From Acidobacteria bacterium UBA6911 (GTDB taxonomy: Bacteria > Acidobacteriota > UBA6911), in the NCBI GenBank assembly GCA_002451015.1, contig DKBB01000245.1, positions 3,773 through 13,918 on the forward strand: DNA of 10,146 bases. Direction: 5' to 3'. Positions within the stretch are counted from its first letter, which is position 1. Each line of letters starts with the position of its first letter. The notes under the pieces were generated by a model. That model worked only from the letters and a program-made list of their open reading frames with translations, was not told the origin of the DNA and searched no databases. Made by a program: the position numbers and the translations under genes. This document shows positions 1 to 5,999 of the stretch, one piece after another.

Positions 1-450
1 GTAAAGTACATGTGGGGGCTGTACGACCGGCTCCATCTTAAAAGAATCTACTTCAGCGCCTACCAGAAAGGTCCCGGAGACGCTTCGGTGGATGCCCATA
101 AAAGGCAGAATCCGGGCGATGTATTTATGCGCGAGCATCGCCTGTATCAGGTTGATTTCCTGATGCGCAAATATGGCTTCACCGAATCGGATATTTGTCT
201 TGACACCAGGGGCAATCTTTCGCTCGACATCGATCCGAAGGAACATTGGGCATTGCAGCATCCCGAGTTTTTCCCTCTCGAGGTCAACAAGGCCTCCAAA
301 TACGAGCTCCTGCGTGTCCCGGGCCTTGGCGAAATAACGGTGAACCGGATCCTCGAACAGAGAAAAACAGCCAGAATCAAAAACATGGATGATCTTGGAA
401 GACCTTCACTCCGCCTGAAAAAGGCGGGCGGATATCTTCGTTTCTGCTAA
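1..450 (+). CDS. C-terminal part of a radical-SAM putative DNA modification/repair protein with a helix-hairpin-helix tail
   Basis: The reading frame is open from base 1 (V-K-Y before the first ATG at 10), so the gene starts upstream and only the last 149 residues are seen. The visible part matches the C-terminus of the radical-SAM family that accompanies a uracil-DNA-glycosylase-like partner (the TIGR03916 type). It has a segment with YFSAYQKGPGD, then REHRLYQVDFLMRKYGF and a region ending LDIDPKEHWAL. A ComEA-like helix-hairpin-helix follows (VNKASKYELLRVPGLGEITV), which in other proteins binds DNA non-specifically. The radical-SAM CxxxCxxC motif would lie upstream and cannot be checked. 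The usual glycosylase/DUF4130 partner is not found in the 359 bases downstream. The role in DNA modification or repair is a family-level prediction, not a shown activity. The family call is fairly safe; the function is not. Confidence 0.8.
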   Translation, partial: VKYMWGLYDRLHLKRIYFSAYQKGPGDASVDAHKRQNPGDVFMREHRLYQVDFLMRKYGFTESDICLDTRGNLSLDIDPKEHWALQHPEFFPLEVNKASKYELLRVPGLGEITVNRILEQRKTARIKNMDDLGRPSLRLKKAGGYLRFC

Positions 451-677
451 CCCGCATTTCTTGAAATCCTACTACTGCGGCGCGTAAACAACCTGACTGA
501 AATCCTTTTGAGAAATGTGGATTGGAAGACTGCTGACTGGACGACCGGTTCTCGGGCGCTCCATCCGCTCTCCAATGCTTGAATTCGGTCTGCTTTGGCG
601 TGAAAGGCCTGTGGATAGTCTTGGTCCCTGGTTCTATTCTGTCTAGGCGCTATGTTGCTTCATCGTCCGGATTCGTG
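451..677. other. Gene-free stretch between the radical-SAM gene and the fae promoter
   Basis: No reading frame of useful length with a ribosome binding site is visible on either strand. All three forward frames are broken by stops. I looked for remnants of the glycosylase-like partner that often follows this radical-SAM gene and found no convincing match. There is no clear terminator hairpin with a U-run after the stop at 450. Confidence 0.5.
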
Positions 678-706
678 TTGACAAAACGGGCGCATCGATA
701 TATAGA
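678..706 (+). promoter_or_regulatory. Near-consensus sigma70 promoter for fae
   Basis: A perfect -35 box TTGACA (678-683) is followed after exactly 17 bases by TATAGA (701-706, five of six matches to TATAAT). Transcription would start near 713, giving a leader of about 97 bases before the fae start at 810. An imperfect dyad covers the -10 box: GCATCGAT (692-699) faces ATCGTGC (706-712), the arms differing by one inserted T. This could be an operator. The match to consensus is the strongest in the window and suggests high expression, as expected for Fae in organisms that rely on it. Confidence 0.72.
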
Positions 707-809
707 TCGTGCACCTGGTTAGATAGAAAATTGCTGATAATTCTATGGATCGTTGGTCTAATTCGGCCGTTTTTTGCCTGTTCGTGGAATAAATATTAGG
801 AGGATTGAA

Positions 810-1322
810 ATGGCAAAGATTGATCGTGTAATGGTAGGAGAAGCACTGGTAGGAGAAGGAAATGAAGTCGCCCATATCGATCTGGTGATGGGTCCGCGCG
901 GCAGCGCAGCGGAGACGGCGTTCTGCAACTCGCTCGCCAACAACAAGGACGGTTTTACCTCCCTGCTGGCGGTCGTAGCCCCGAACCTTGCTTGCAAGCC
1001 TTCCACGGTAATGTTCAACAAGGTCACCATTAAGAATGCTACCCAGGCGGTCCAGATGTTCGGTCCGGCCCAGAGAGCTGTCGCGATGGCTGTGGCCGAC
1101 TGTGTGGAAGACGGCACGATCCCGGCAGCGGAAGCCGACGACGTCTTCATCCTTGTCGGCGTATTCATTCACTGGGAAGCCGCGGACGACACCAAGATCC
1201 AGGATTTCAACTACGAAGCGACGAAGCTTTCCATTAAGCGAGCCGTTGCCGGTGAGCCTAAAGCGAAGGAAGTGGTTGCCAAGAAGAGCAAAGCGGCCCA
1301 TCCTTTTGCGGCCCACCAGTAG
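810..1322 (+). CDS. fae: Formaldehyde-activating enzyme (Fae), 170 aa
   Basis: Fae catalyses condensation of formaldehyde with tetrahydromethanopterin (or the dephospho form used by bacteria) to methylene-H4MPT in the cytoplasm, the entry step of the H4MPT-linked formaldehyde oxidation/detoxification pathway. The protein is full length for the family. It carries the N-terminal signature [17 protein letters not shown], where His22 aligns with the catalytic His17 of the Methylobacterium enzyme. The next block, [12 protein letters not shown], and the central blocks [19 protein letters not shown] (62-80) and [19 protein letters not shown] (84-102) are also typical. The tail after about residue 150 is lysine- and alanine-rich and variable in the family. 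An in-frame ATG at 774 is rejected because AGGAGG (798-803) sits 6 bases before the ATG at 810. The gene has its own strong promoter (678-706) and is followed by a stem-loop. Genes associated with H4MPT pathways lie next to it, which supports a true C1 role. Confidence 0.97.
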   Translation: MAKIDRVMVGEALVGEGNEVAHIDLVMGPRGSAAETAFCNSLANNKDGFTSLLAVVAPNLACKPSTVMFNKVTIKNATQAVQMFGPAQRAVAMAVADCVEDGTIPAAEADDVFILVGVFIHWEAADDTKIQDFNYEATKLSIKRAVAGEPKAKEVVAKKSKAAHPFAAHQ

Positions 1323-1330
1323 GCAACGCC

Positions 1331-1420
1331 GGTAAAAAATTTACCGCAGAGGTGCAGAGATTTGCAGAGAAATGAAGTTGTATCGTTGCACTCTGCGAAT
1401 CTTTGCGCTTTCTACTTTTC
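1331..1420. terminator. Probable bidirectional terminator between fae and the HisA-like gene
   Basis: Two nested features lie between the convergent genes. The first is a small inverted repeat, GGTAAA (1331-1336) and TTTACC (1340-1345), with a 3-base loop. The second is a long stem in which 1354-1369 pairs with 1391-1406 (16 bp including two G-U pairs), extendable to about 20 bp with G-U pairs, with a 21-base loop. On the plus strand the stem is followed by a pyrimidine-rich stretch ending CTTTTC (1408-1420). On the minus strand it is followed by the T-rich complement of the 1331-1345 repeat. Both genes could therefore terminate here. The pairing is read directly from the sequence; the terminator function is inferred. 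Confidence 0.55.
1346..1406. repeat. GCAGAG-repeat palindrome (REP-like intergenic repeat)
   Basis: GCAGAG occurs three times in direct orientation (1346-1351, 1354-1359, 1364-1369) and is answered in inverse by CTCTGC (1391-1396) and a degenerate copy at 1401-1406. Tandem CGCAGAG-type palindromes are, to my knowledge, a dispersed intergenic repeat in many bacterial genomes. The same bases form the stem of the putative terminator, so the repeat may have been recruited as one. Whether it is dispersed in this genome cannot be seen from one window. Confidence 0.5.
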
Positions 1421-1432
1421 AGCGGTGGATTT

Positions 1433-2212
1433 TTAATCTGTTTCAGGGAAGGGACGGTTCGGTAGTTCCGGCTTTCGGGTCCGTGCCGGAATGTGTTGCG
1501 GTCCGATTGAGCCGCTATGCAGAGCGGTTGCTACAAGAACCCCCCTGATCCCGAGAGATTGAAGCCTTTTTAATTCTTGCGGGCCGGTGATTCCCCCACC
1601 GGCGAGCAGTGTCAGGTCGGGAAAACTTGCCTGTGCTTCAATTATCCAAGAGCGGTCTACACCCCGGCCGCTTCCCACCCTTGCAAGATCCAGTACGATG
1701 ATCTCCCGCCAGCCTGAAGATTGCAGTAGTTTCAGAGCTTTTATAGGGGACAACGAGTCCAGATCGGGGCACTTTGAAAGGATTCTCCCGTTGCGGCAAT
1801 CCAGGCTGAAGACGATCCGGTTTTGTGGAAAACTCGCTGGAATTCCGATCAGAACTTCCAAGGCATTCAGGGTTTCCGATCCTATCACGGCCTTGTGTAT
1901 GCCGAGATCGAGCCATCTGGCGGCGCTTTCAATATCGGAAATTCCGGCGTCCAGGAGAACGCGGAAATTCTCACGGGAAGAAAGACGTTCTACCAGGTTT
2001 CTCTGATTCGTTCGCCCGGAATTCTGGATGGTGTCCAGATCGGCAATATAGATTTCATGCAGTCCCAACCGGTCGCGAAACGCCCTGGCGATTTCCAACG
2101 GATCGGATGAGTCGCAGAGCACGCTTTTTACCGGCTTGTAAAATTTTCGATCGCCTTTTATTGCGTGGACCGCTTGGTTGTTCAGCAGATCTATGACAGG
2201 GATAATTCGCAT
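1433..2212 (-). CDS. HisA-like TIM-barrel protein of the C1/methanopterin-island type, 259 aa
   Basis: The protein starts MRIIPVIDLL, the normal beginning of phosphoribosylformimino-AICAR-phosphate isomerase (HisA) and its relatives. Asp8 and Asp138 (in FSLDCRNG) match the two catalytic aspartates of HisA, and the phosphate-binding loop LLAGGGITG (202-210) and VLVATALHSG (225-234) are present. It resembles the divergent proFAR-isomerase-related family (COG1411 type) found with fae and H4MPT genes in methylotrophs more than the HisA of a his operon; no his gene is nearby. The true substrate of that family is unknown to me. Upstream in-frame codons to 2311 are rejected because homologous starts begin at the MRIIP methionine. 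No good Shine-Dalgarno precedes this ATG. The start codon overlaps that of the divergent ATP-grasp gene, so any promoter must lie inside that gene. Genuine HisA activity cannot be excluded. Confidence 0.8.
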   Translation of the reverse strand: MRIIPVIDLLNNQAVHAIKGDRKFYKPVKSVLCDSSDPLEIARAFRDRLGLHEIYIADLDTIQNSGRTNQRNLVERLSSRENFRVLLDAGISDIESAARWLDLGIHKAVIGSETLNALEVLIGIPASFPQNRIVFSLDCRNGRILSKCPDLDSLSPIKALKLLQSSGWREIIVLDLARVGSGRGVDRSWIIEAQASFPDLTLLAGGGITGPQELKRLQSLGIRGVLVATALHSGSIGPQHIPARTRKPELPNRPFPETD

Positions 2213-3287
2213 GTCTATGCCGTCAAAAGTGTTGGTATACGAATATTTTTCCGGGGGAGGTTTTCCCGAAGGGAAACTTCCGGATTGTCTTGTTGTTGAA
2301 GCCCTGGGCATCCTGTGGGCGCTTCTGGCCGACTTTCAAAAATGGGATGCCGTGCGTACCATTACCGTGCTGGATCCCCGGTTTGAGGACCGTATCCCCG
2401 GATTGAACCGGGAGACTCTGCCTGCGGACGAGGTGGTTCGTGTTTCTCCTGGCAAGCATGATGCCGCCTTCCTTTCGCTCTTGGATCGCTGTGATGCTGC
2501 ACTGGTGGTTGCTCCGGAAACCGGTGGCATTCTATCAAGGCTTTCCTCTCAGGTCGAGAGTGCCGGGATACCTCTGCTGGGATCCAGTGCTTCGGCGACC
2601 TCCATAGCCGGGGATAAAGAAATCTGTCACCGTATTTTTTGCAGTGCGAACCTGCCTGCTGTGGAGACCTGCATCGCCGGATTCGACTCCGTGGAACAAA
2701 AGGCGGAAGAAAAAGGATTCCCGCTGGTTTTCAAACCTCCGGATGGAATGGGAAGTGAAGGTGTTTGCCTTGTTGCCGATCCTGCCGATATACCGGAAGC
2801 CCTGGCAAGGATTCGTCTGGCATCGTCATCCTGCGACAGGATTTTGCTCCAGCCTTTTATAGACGGAATCCATACGAGCGTTTCTCTGCTTGTTGCAGGA
2901 GGCGACTGTGTGCCGTTGAGTCTGAACCGGCAGTTGGTTCAGCCCGGCCTGCCGTTTGAATATCAGGGCAGTGAAGTGCCTTTCAGTCACGAGAAAGCTC
3001 GATATGCCATCGATCTGGCCTGTTTGACAGTGGATCAAATACAGGGGCTTAACGGATATGTTGGAGTGGATATGATCGTGACCGATGAATCTGTTCGGCT
3101 GGTCGAAATCAATCCCCGGCTGACCACTTCCTATATCGGACTCCGGCAGGTTTCCCGTCTGAACCTGGCCAAAATGATTTTTATAGCCTGCACACGGGGT
3201 AGTCTGCCCGACAAAGTCCCGCTAACGGGCCGGGTTGTTGTTATGAAGGATGATCCCGATTCCTGGGGATTCAAAAAGGTCGATTAA
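2211..3287 (+). CDS. ATP-grasp ligase of the methanopterin/methylofuran-island type (Orf17/MfnD-like), 358 aa
   Basis: ATP-grasp enzymes join a carboxylate to an amine through an acyl-phosphate. The N-terminus VLVYEYFSGGG and following EALGILWALLADF (30-42) are typical of the family called Orf17 in methylotroph C1 clusters, which I associate with archaeal tyramine-glutamate ligase MfnD of methanofuran synthesis. ATP-binding features follow: FKPPDGMGSEGV (174-185), LLQPFIDGIHTSVSLLV (212-228), and the metal-binding end GVDMIV (285-290) with VEINPRLTTSYIGLR (298-312; Glu299, Asn301, Arg303). Length is usual for the family. AGGGA (2198-2202) lies 8 bases before the ATG at 2211; an ATG at 2217 is a weaker alternative. 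It is divergent from the HisA-like gene with no spacer, suggesting linked control. ATP-grasp fold is near certain; the specific substrate, perhaps an amino acid added to a C1 carrier, is inference. Confidence 0.85.
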   Translation: MSMPSKVLVYEYFSGGGFPEGKLPDCLVVEALGILWALLADFQKWDAVRTITVLDPRFEDRIPGLNRETLPADEVVRVSPGKHDAAFLSLLDRCDAALVVAPETGGILSRLSSQVESAGIPLLGSSASATSIAGDKEICHRIFCSANLPAVETCIAGFDSVEQKAEEKGFPLVFKPPDGMGSEGVCLVADPADIPEALARIRLASSSCDRILLQPFIDGIHTSVSLLVAGGDCVPLSLNRQLVQPGLPFEYQGSEVPFSHEKARYAIDLACLTVDQIQGLNGYVGVDMIVTDESVRLVEINPRLTTSYIGLRQVSRLNLAKMIFIACTRGSLPDKVPLTGRVVVMKDDPDSWGFKKVD

Positions 3288-3307
3288 AGGTTGAGGATGG
3301 AAATTCT

Positions 3308-3838
3308 CTATTGTTCCGCTAAATTTCCGCAGTCGTAGAAGTAATAGGCGTAACCGTATTCGATGCCCTCCTCGTTGTAACAAACCGAATCGATCAGGAT
3401 TTCCGGCTTGAAATCGGTCTTTTCTCCGGCTGTTCCCACCCAGAGTTCGATTTTTACCGGATAATTCTTCAGAGTCATCGGCTGGGCCGGGTTTCCGTGA
3501 ACATCTTTAAGTTTTTCAGATTCATCGGTCACAAGGTAGGCCAGAAACATGCCGATATCTCCGATGTAGTCCCCCTGTTGGGTATAGGCAACGGAACCGT
3601 CTTTGAAGTGCCATTTGAATAGGGCCGTTTTCTCTGCCTGCGTCCGCGCGGTCGTCTGCGTCCACTCCGAAGCCCAACCAAAGCCCGCTTCGTTGGTATC
3701 GTATAGTACGAAATAGGTGTTTTCTATATTGACGCGGTCCTGCATATACGGACTGGTATTTCGAAGTTGAGAGAAAGCGAATGAGCCTGCGACATGCAGC
3801 AGAAATAAAAATAGAGGGATCCTTAGAAACCTGTGCAT
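3308..3838 (-). CDS. Small secreted protein of unknown function, 176 aa
   Basis: I do not recognise this protein. It begins with a clear signal peptide: MHRFLR gives a basic n-region, then IPLFLFLLHVAGSFAF is the hydrophobic core, with a likely signal peptidase I site near residues 21-23. There is no lipobox cysteine. The mature part of about 153 residues is rich in aromatic residues (for example YGYAYYFYDCG near the end) and has only two cysteines, Cys153 and Cys170, which could form a disulfide after export. No membrane segment follows, so it is probably periplasmic or extracellular. The start at 3838 is chosen because GGAGG (complement of 3846-3850) lies 7 bases upstream; in-frame ATGs further out lack one. 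It converges with the ATP-grasp gene across only 20 bases. An 8-bp inverted repeat (3906-3940) lies in its upstream region. Its role in relation to neighbours is unknown. Confidence 0.75.
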   Translation of the reverse strand: MHRFLRIPLFLFLLHVAGSFAFSQLRNTSPYMQDRVNIENTYFVLYDTNEAGFGWASEWTQTTARTQAEKTALFKWHFKDGSVAYTQQGDYIGDIGMFLAYLVTDESEKLKDVHGNPAQPMTLKNYPVKIELWVGTAGEKTDFKPEILIDSVCYNEEGIEYGYAYYFYDCGNLAEQ

Positions 3839-3905
3839 CGCTGTTCCTCCAGTATGCTCCATGAATATGAAAATGGCTATCCGATCATACAAGGTTCTCC
3901 GAGGG

Positions 3906-3940
3906 AGGGTATACGCCTAAACTTTCTACAAATATACCCT
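3906..3940. promoter_or_regulatory. Operator-like inverted repeat upstream of the secreted-protein gene
   Basis: AGGGTATA (3906-3913) is perfectly inverted as TATACCCT (3933-3940), with 19 bases between the arms. It lies about 70-100 bases upstream of the minus-strand start at 3838 and in the gap shared with the AOR gene. Each arm also contains a TATA-like core. It could bind a dimeric regulator or contain promoter elements; I could not assign convincing -35/-10 pairs. The rest of 3941-4150 holds one weak hairpin, ACCCG (4024-4028) with CGGGT (4034-4038), and nothing else I can name. Confidence 0.35.
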
Positions 3941-4156
3941 ATCGCGACCATGCTGTGAACTTTAATACGAAGCGATGGGATCTATGGCGGATGAAGGTTG
4001 TACCGGTCCTGTAAGCTCAGATTACCCGGAATTCGGGTCCGGAAAGCGGTTTTCTCTCAATATCTGTTACATCTTTTTTTCGGGGAGGGATAAATGTGGG
4101 AATTTCTGAATTTCGACTGATATTTCCTGACGGTTTCGATTATATTTATGGTCCAT

Positions 4157-4181
4157 CGGGATGAAATTTCCCGCTTATAAT
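4157..4181 (+). promoter_or_regulatory. Candidate promoter (TATAAT) with overlapping dyad, upstream of AOR
   Basis: A perfect TATAAT lies at 4176-4181 but the region about 17 bases before it (CCATCG) is a poor -35 box, which is common where an activator helps. The spacer contains the dyad CGGGA (4157-4161), 7 bases, TCCCG (4169-4173), placed where a regulator would contact polymerase. A start near 4188 would give a leader of about 89 bases before the AOR start at 4277. Confidence 0.45.
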
Positions 4182-4190
4182 GGCTATTGT

Positions 4191-4229
4191 GTTTCCGTAG
4201 TGTGAAAATGATTGACGCAGAGCGGAAAC
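4191..4229 (+). promoter_or_regulatory. Stem-loop in the AOR leader
   Basis: GTTTCCG (4191-4197) and CGGAAAC (4223-4229) are perfect inverse complements separated by 25 bases, so the first part of the predicted AOR leader can form a 7-bp stem. I compared it by eye with what I know of the molybdenum/tungsten-cofactor riboswitch and saw no clear match to its conserved core. A structural or protein-binding role is possible but unproven. Confidence 0.3.
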
Positions 4230-4276
4230 GGCATTATGATGAAGTATTTTATATCAATGTATCCAGGAGGTCGTCC

Positions 4277-5989
4277 GTGAAGATACTGCGCGTTAATATG
4301 AAGGAATTCGAAGTTCGCTGGGAACCCGTTTCCTCTGAATATGAACAACTTGGTGGTAGAGCACTGATTGCGAAGCTTCTACTGAGAGAAATACCGCCCG
4401 ATTGCGATGCTCTCGGACCGCATAACAAACTGATCTTTACCCCCGGACTGCTTGGAGGTGCGATCGTTCCAACAGCAGGCAGGCTGTCCATCGGAGCTAA
4501 AAGCCCCTTGACAAAAGGCATTAAAGAGGCGAATGCCGGAGGTACCGGCGGAGACAACCTGGGGAAACTGCGAATTAAGGCGATAGTTGTCGAAGGCCAG
4601 GGGAAGCCGAAACAATTTTATATCCTGGTAATCGACGGTGAATCGGCCGAACTTGTCCCTGCCGATGACCTGCTGAACACAGGGACCTACGCGACTTCGG
4701 ACAAACTTCAGGAGAAGTATGGAACCGATGCCACCGTTATCTGCATCGGTCAGGCAGGCGAGCAACTGATGACGGGGGCAGGTATCGCATCCACCGGAGA
4801 TAAGGACCAGAGAAGCAACCATGCTGCCCGCGGCGGTCTCGGTGCCGTGATGGGTAGCAAGGGACTTAAGGCGGTTGTTATTAAAAAGCCTCTCGGCAAA
4901 TCGATGGAGTTGAAAGACGAGAAACTCTTCCGCGCTGCTGCCAAGGCTTTTGCCCAGGAATTGATTCAAAGCCCGAAACTGGGGACGAAAGGATCACAGC
5001 ACCTTTACGGTACGGCCTCCATCGTGGGCGCCGTGAATGAAATGGGATCGCTTCCGACGAAGAACTTCTCCGAGGGGCAGTTCGAACCGTCTACAGAGCT
5101 CCGGGGCGAAAAACTCCGGGAACTTGTTCTGGCCCGCGAGGGGAAAGTGGGAACGCGCTGCATGCCCGGTTGCGTGATCGCATGCCGCAACCTCTTTCCG
5201 GATGCATCGGGCAAACCCATCGTCGGAACGGTCCAGTATGAAACCATTGCGCTGGTAGGCTCCAACCTCGGGATCGGCAGTCTTGATGATGTTGCCCAAA
5301 TCAACTATATGTGCAACGATTTCGGTCTCGATACGATCGAAACCGGTGCTGCCCTAGGCGTAGCTCTTGAGGCCGGACTGGCTGAATTCGGCGATATAGA
5401 GGGAATTCTCGGTCTAATGAAACAGATCGGCGAAGGGACTGTTTTGGGTCGTGTCCTGGGCTGCGGCGCGGCAACAACCGGTCGTGTCCTGGGTGTGCGG
5501 CGTGTTCCGGTCACCCTGGGACAGGCGATGCCCGGCTACGATCCGCGGACACTGAAGGGGAACGGCGTTACCTATGCGACTTCACCTCAGGGCGCAGACC
5601 ATACGGCGGGGAACGCTTTCGGAGCCCGCAAAGAGGTCAATCCGCTGGGTACTGAAGGCCAGAAGGAGCTTTCGCTGAAGCTGCAGATCATTGCAGCCAT
5701 GCTGGACAGCACCGGACTATGCCTGTTTGCCCGTCCTCCCATTATTTCCAACCCGCAGCTTATGCTCGACATGATCAACGGAATCTACGGCTGGGGATGG
5801 TCCTTGGAAGATTATGACCGGTTCACCCGCGACGTGCTGCGAACCGAGCTGGAATTCAATCAAAAAGCGGGTATTACACAAAATGATTATCGGATTCCGG
5901 AATACATGCGTGAAGAGCCTTTGCCGCCCCATAACGCGGTCTTCGATGTGCCGGATTCAGATCTGGATTCGCTTTTCGACACCTTATAG
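4277..5989 (+). CDS. Aldehyde:ferredoxin oxidoreductase family tungstoenzyme, 570 aa
   Basis: AOR-family enzymes oxidise aldehydes to carboxylates (or the reverse) in the cytoplasm with a tungsto-bispterin and one 4Fe4S cluster, exchanging electrons with ferredoxin. Family blocks are in order: KILRVNM at the start, GRALIAKLLL (27-36), AGRLSIGAKSPLTKGIKEANAGGTGG (starting near 67), RGGLGAVMGSKGLKA (185-199), the cysteine cluster, YETI (321-324, Glu322), LDTIETGAALG (351-361), and SPQGADHTAGN (436-446, His442). Glu322 and His442 probably match the catalytic pair of the Pyrococcus enzyme. Cluster cysteines are Cys295, Cys299, Cys303 and distant Cys482 (STGLCLF). The first spacing is three residues, not the two of the classic CxxC. 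The start is GTG at 4277, set by AGGAGG (4265-4270) 6 bases before; upstream codons to 4187 lack one. A MoaD-like gene follows after 10 bases. Substrate is unknown; other family members include benzoyl-CoA-reductase-type and YdhV-type proteins. Confidence 0.93.
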   Translation: MKILRVNMKEFEVRWEPVSSEYEQLGGRALIAKLLLREIPPDCDALGPHNKLIFTPGLLGGAIVPTAGRLSIGAKSPLTKGIKEANAGGTGGDNLGKLRIKAIVVEGQGKPKQFYILVIDGESAELVPADDLLNTGTYATSDKLQEKYGTDATVICIGQAGEQLMTGAGIASTGDKDQRSNHAARGGLGAVMGSKGLKAVVIKKPLGKSMELKDEKLFRAAAKAFAQELIQSPKLGTKGSQHLYGTASIVGAVNEMGSLPTKNFSEGQFEPSTELRGEKLRELVLAREGKVGTRCMPGCVIACRNLFPDASGKPIVGTVQYETIALVGSNLGIGSLDDVAQINYMCNDFGLDTIETGAALGVALEAGLAEFGDIEGILGLMKQIGEGTVLGRVLGCGAATTGRVLGVRRVPVTLGQAMPGYDPRTLKGNGVTYATSPQGADHTAGNAFGARKEVNPLGTEGQKELSLKLQIIAAMLDSTGLCLFARPPIISNPQLMLDMINGIYGWGWSLEDYDRFTRDVLRTELEFNQKAGITQNDYRIPEYMREEPLPPHNAVFDVPDSDLDSLFDTL

Positions 5990-5999
5990 GGAGAGTTCG

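Noticed and set aside
451..660. Degenerate remnant of the glycosylase-like partner gene
   Set aside because: Short stretches in single frames looked faintly similar but no frame gave a run of conserved residues, so a pseudogene cannot be supported.
774..809. Upstream in-frame start for Fae
   Set aside because: The extra 12 residues are not part of the family and AGGAGG at 798-803 fits only the ATG at 810.
660..1316. Minus-strand open frame of 218 codons over fae
   Set aside because: Fae on the plus strand is unmistakable and the reverse translation looks like no protein family and lacks a proper ribosome binding site.
1346..1406. GCAGAG repeats as a CRISPR array
   Set aside because: The units are 6 bases with 2-4 base gaps and form a palindrome; there are no spacers of CRISPR length and no cas genes.
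4188..4276. Molybdenum/tungsten-cofactor riboswitch in the AOR leader
   Set aside because: Only a single simple stem is visible and I could not find the conserved core; the leader is also short for that class.
5814..5999. N-terminal extension of the MoaD-like protein overlapping AOR
   Set aside because: The extra 62 residues overlap AOR in another frame and have no beta-grasp character; the GTG at 6000 starts exactly at the family N-terminus.
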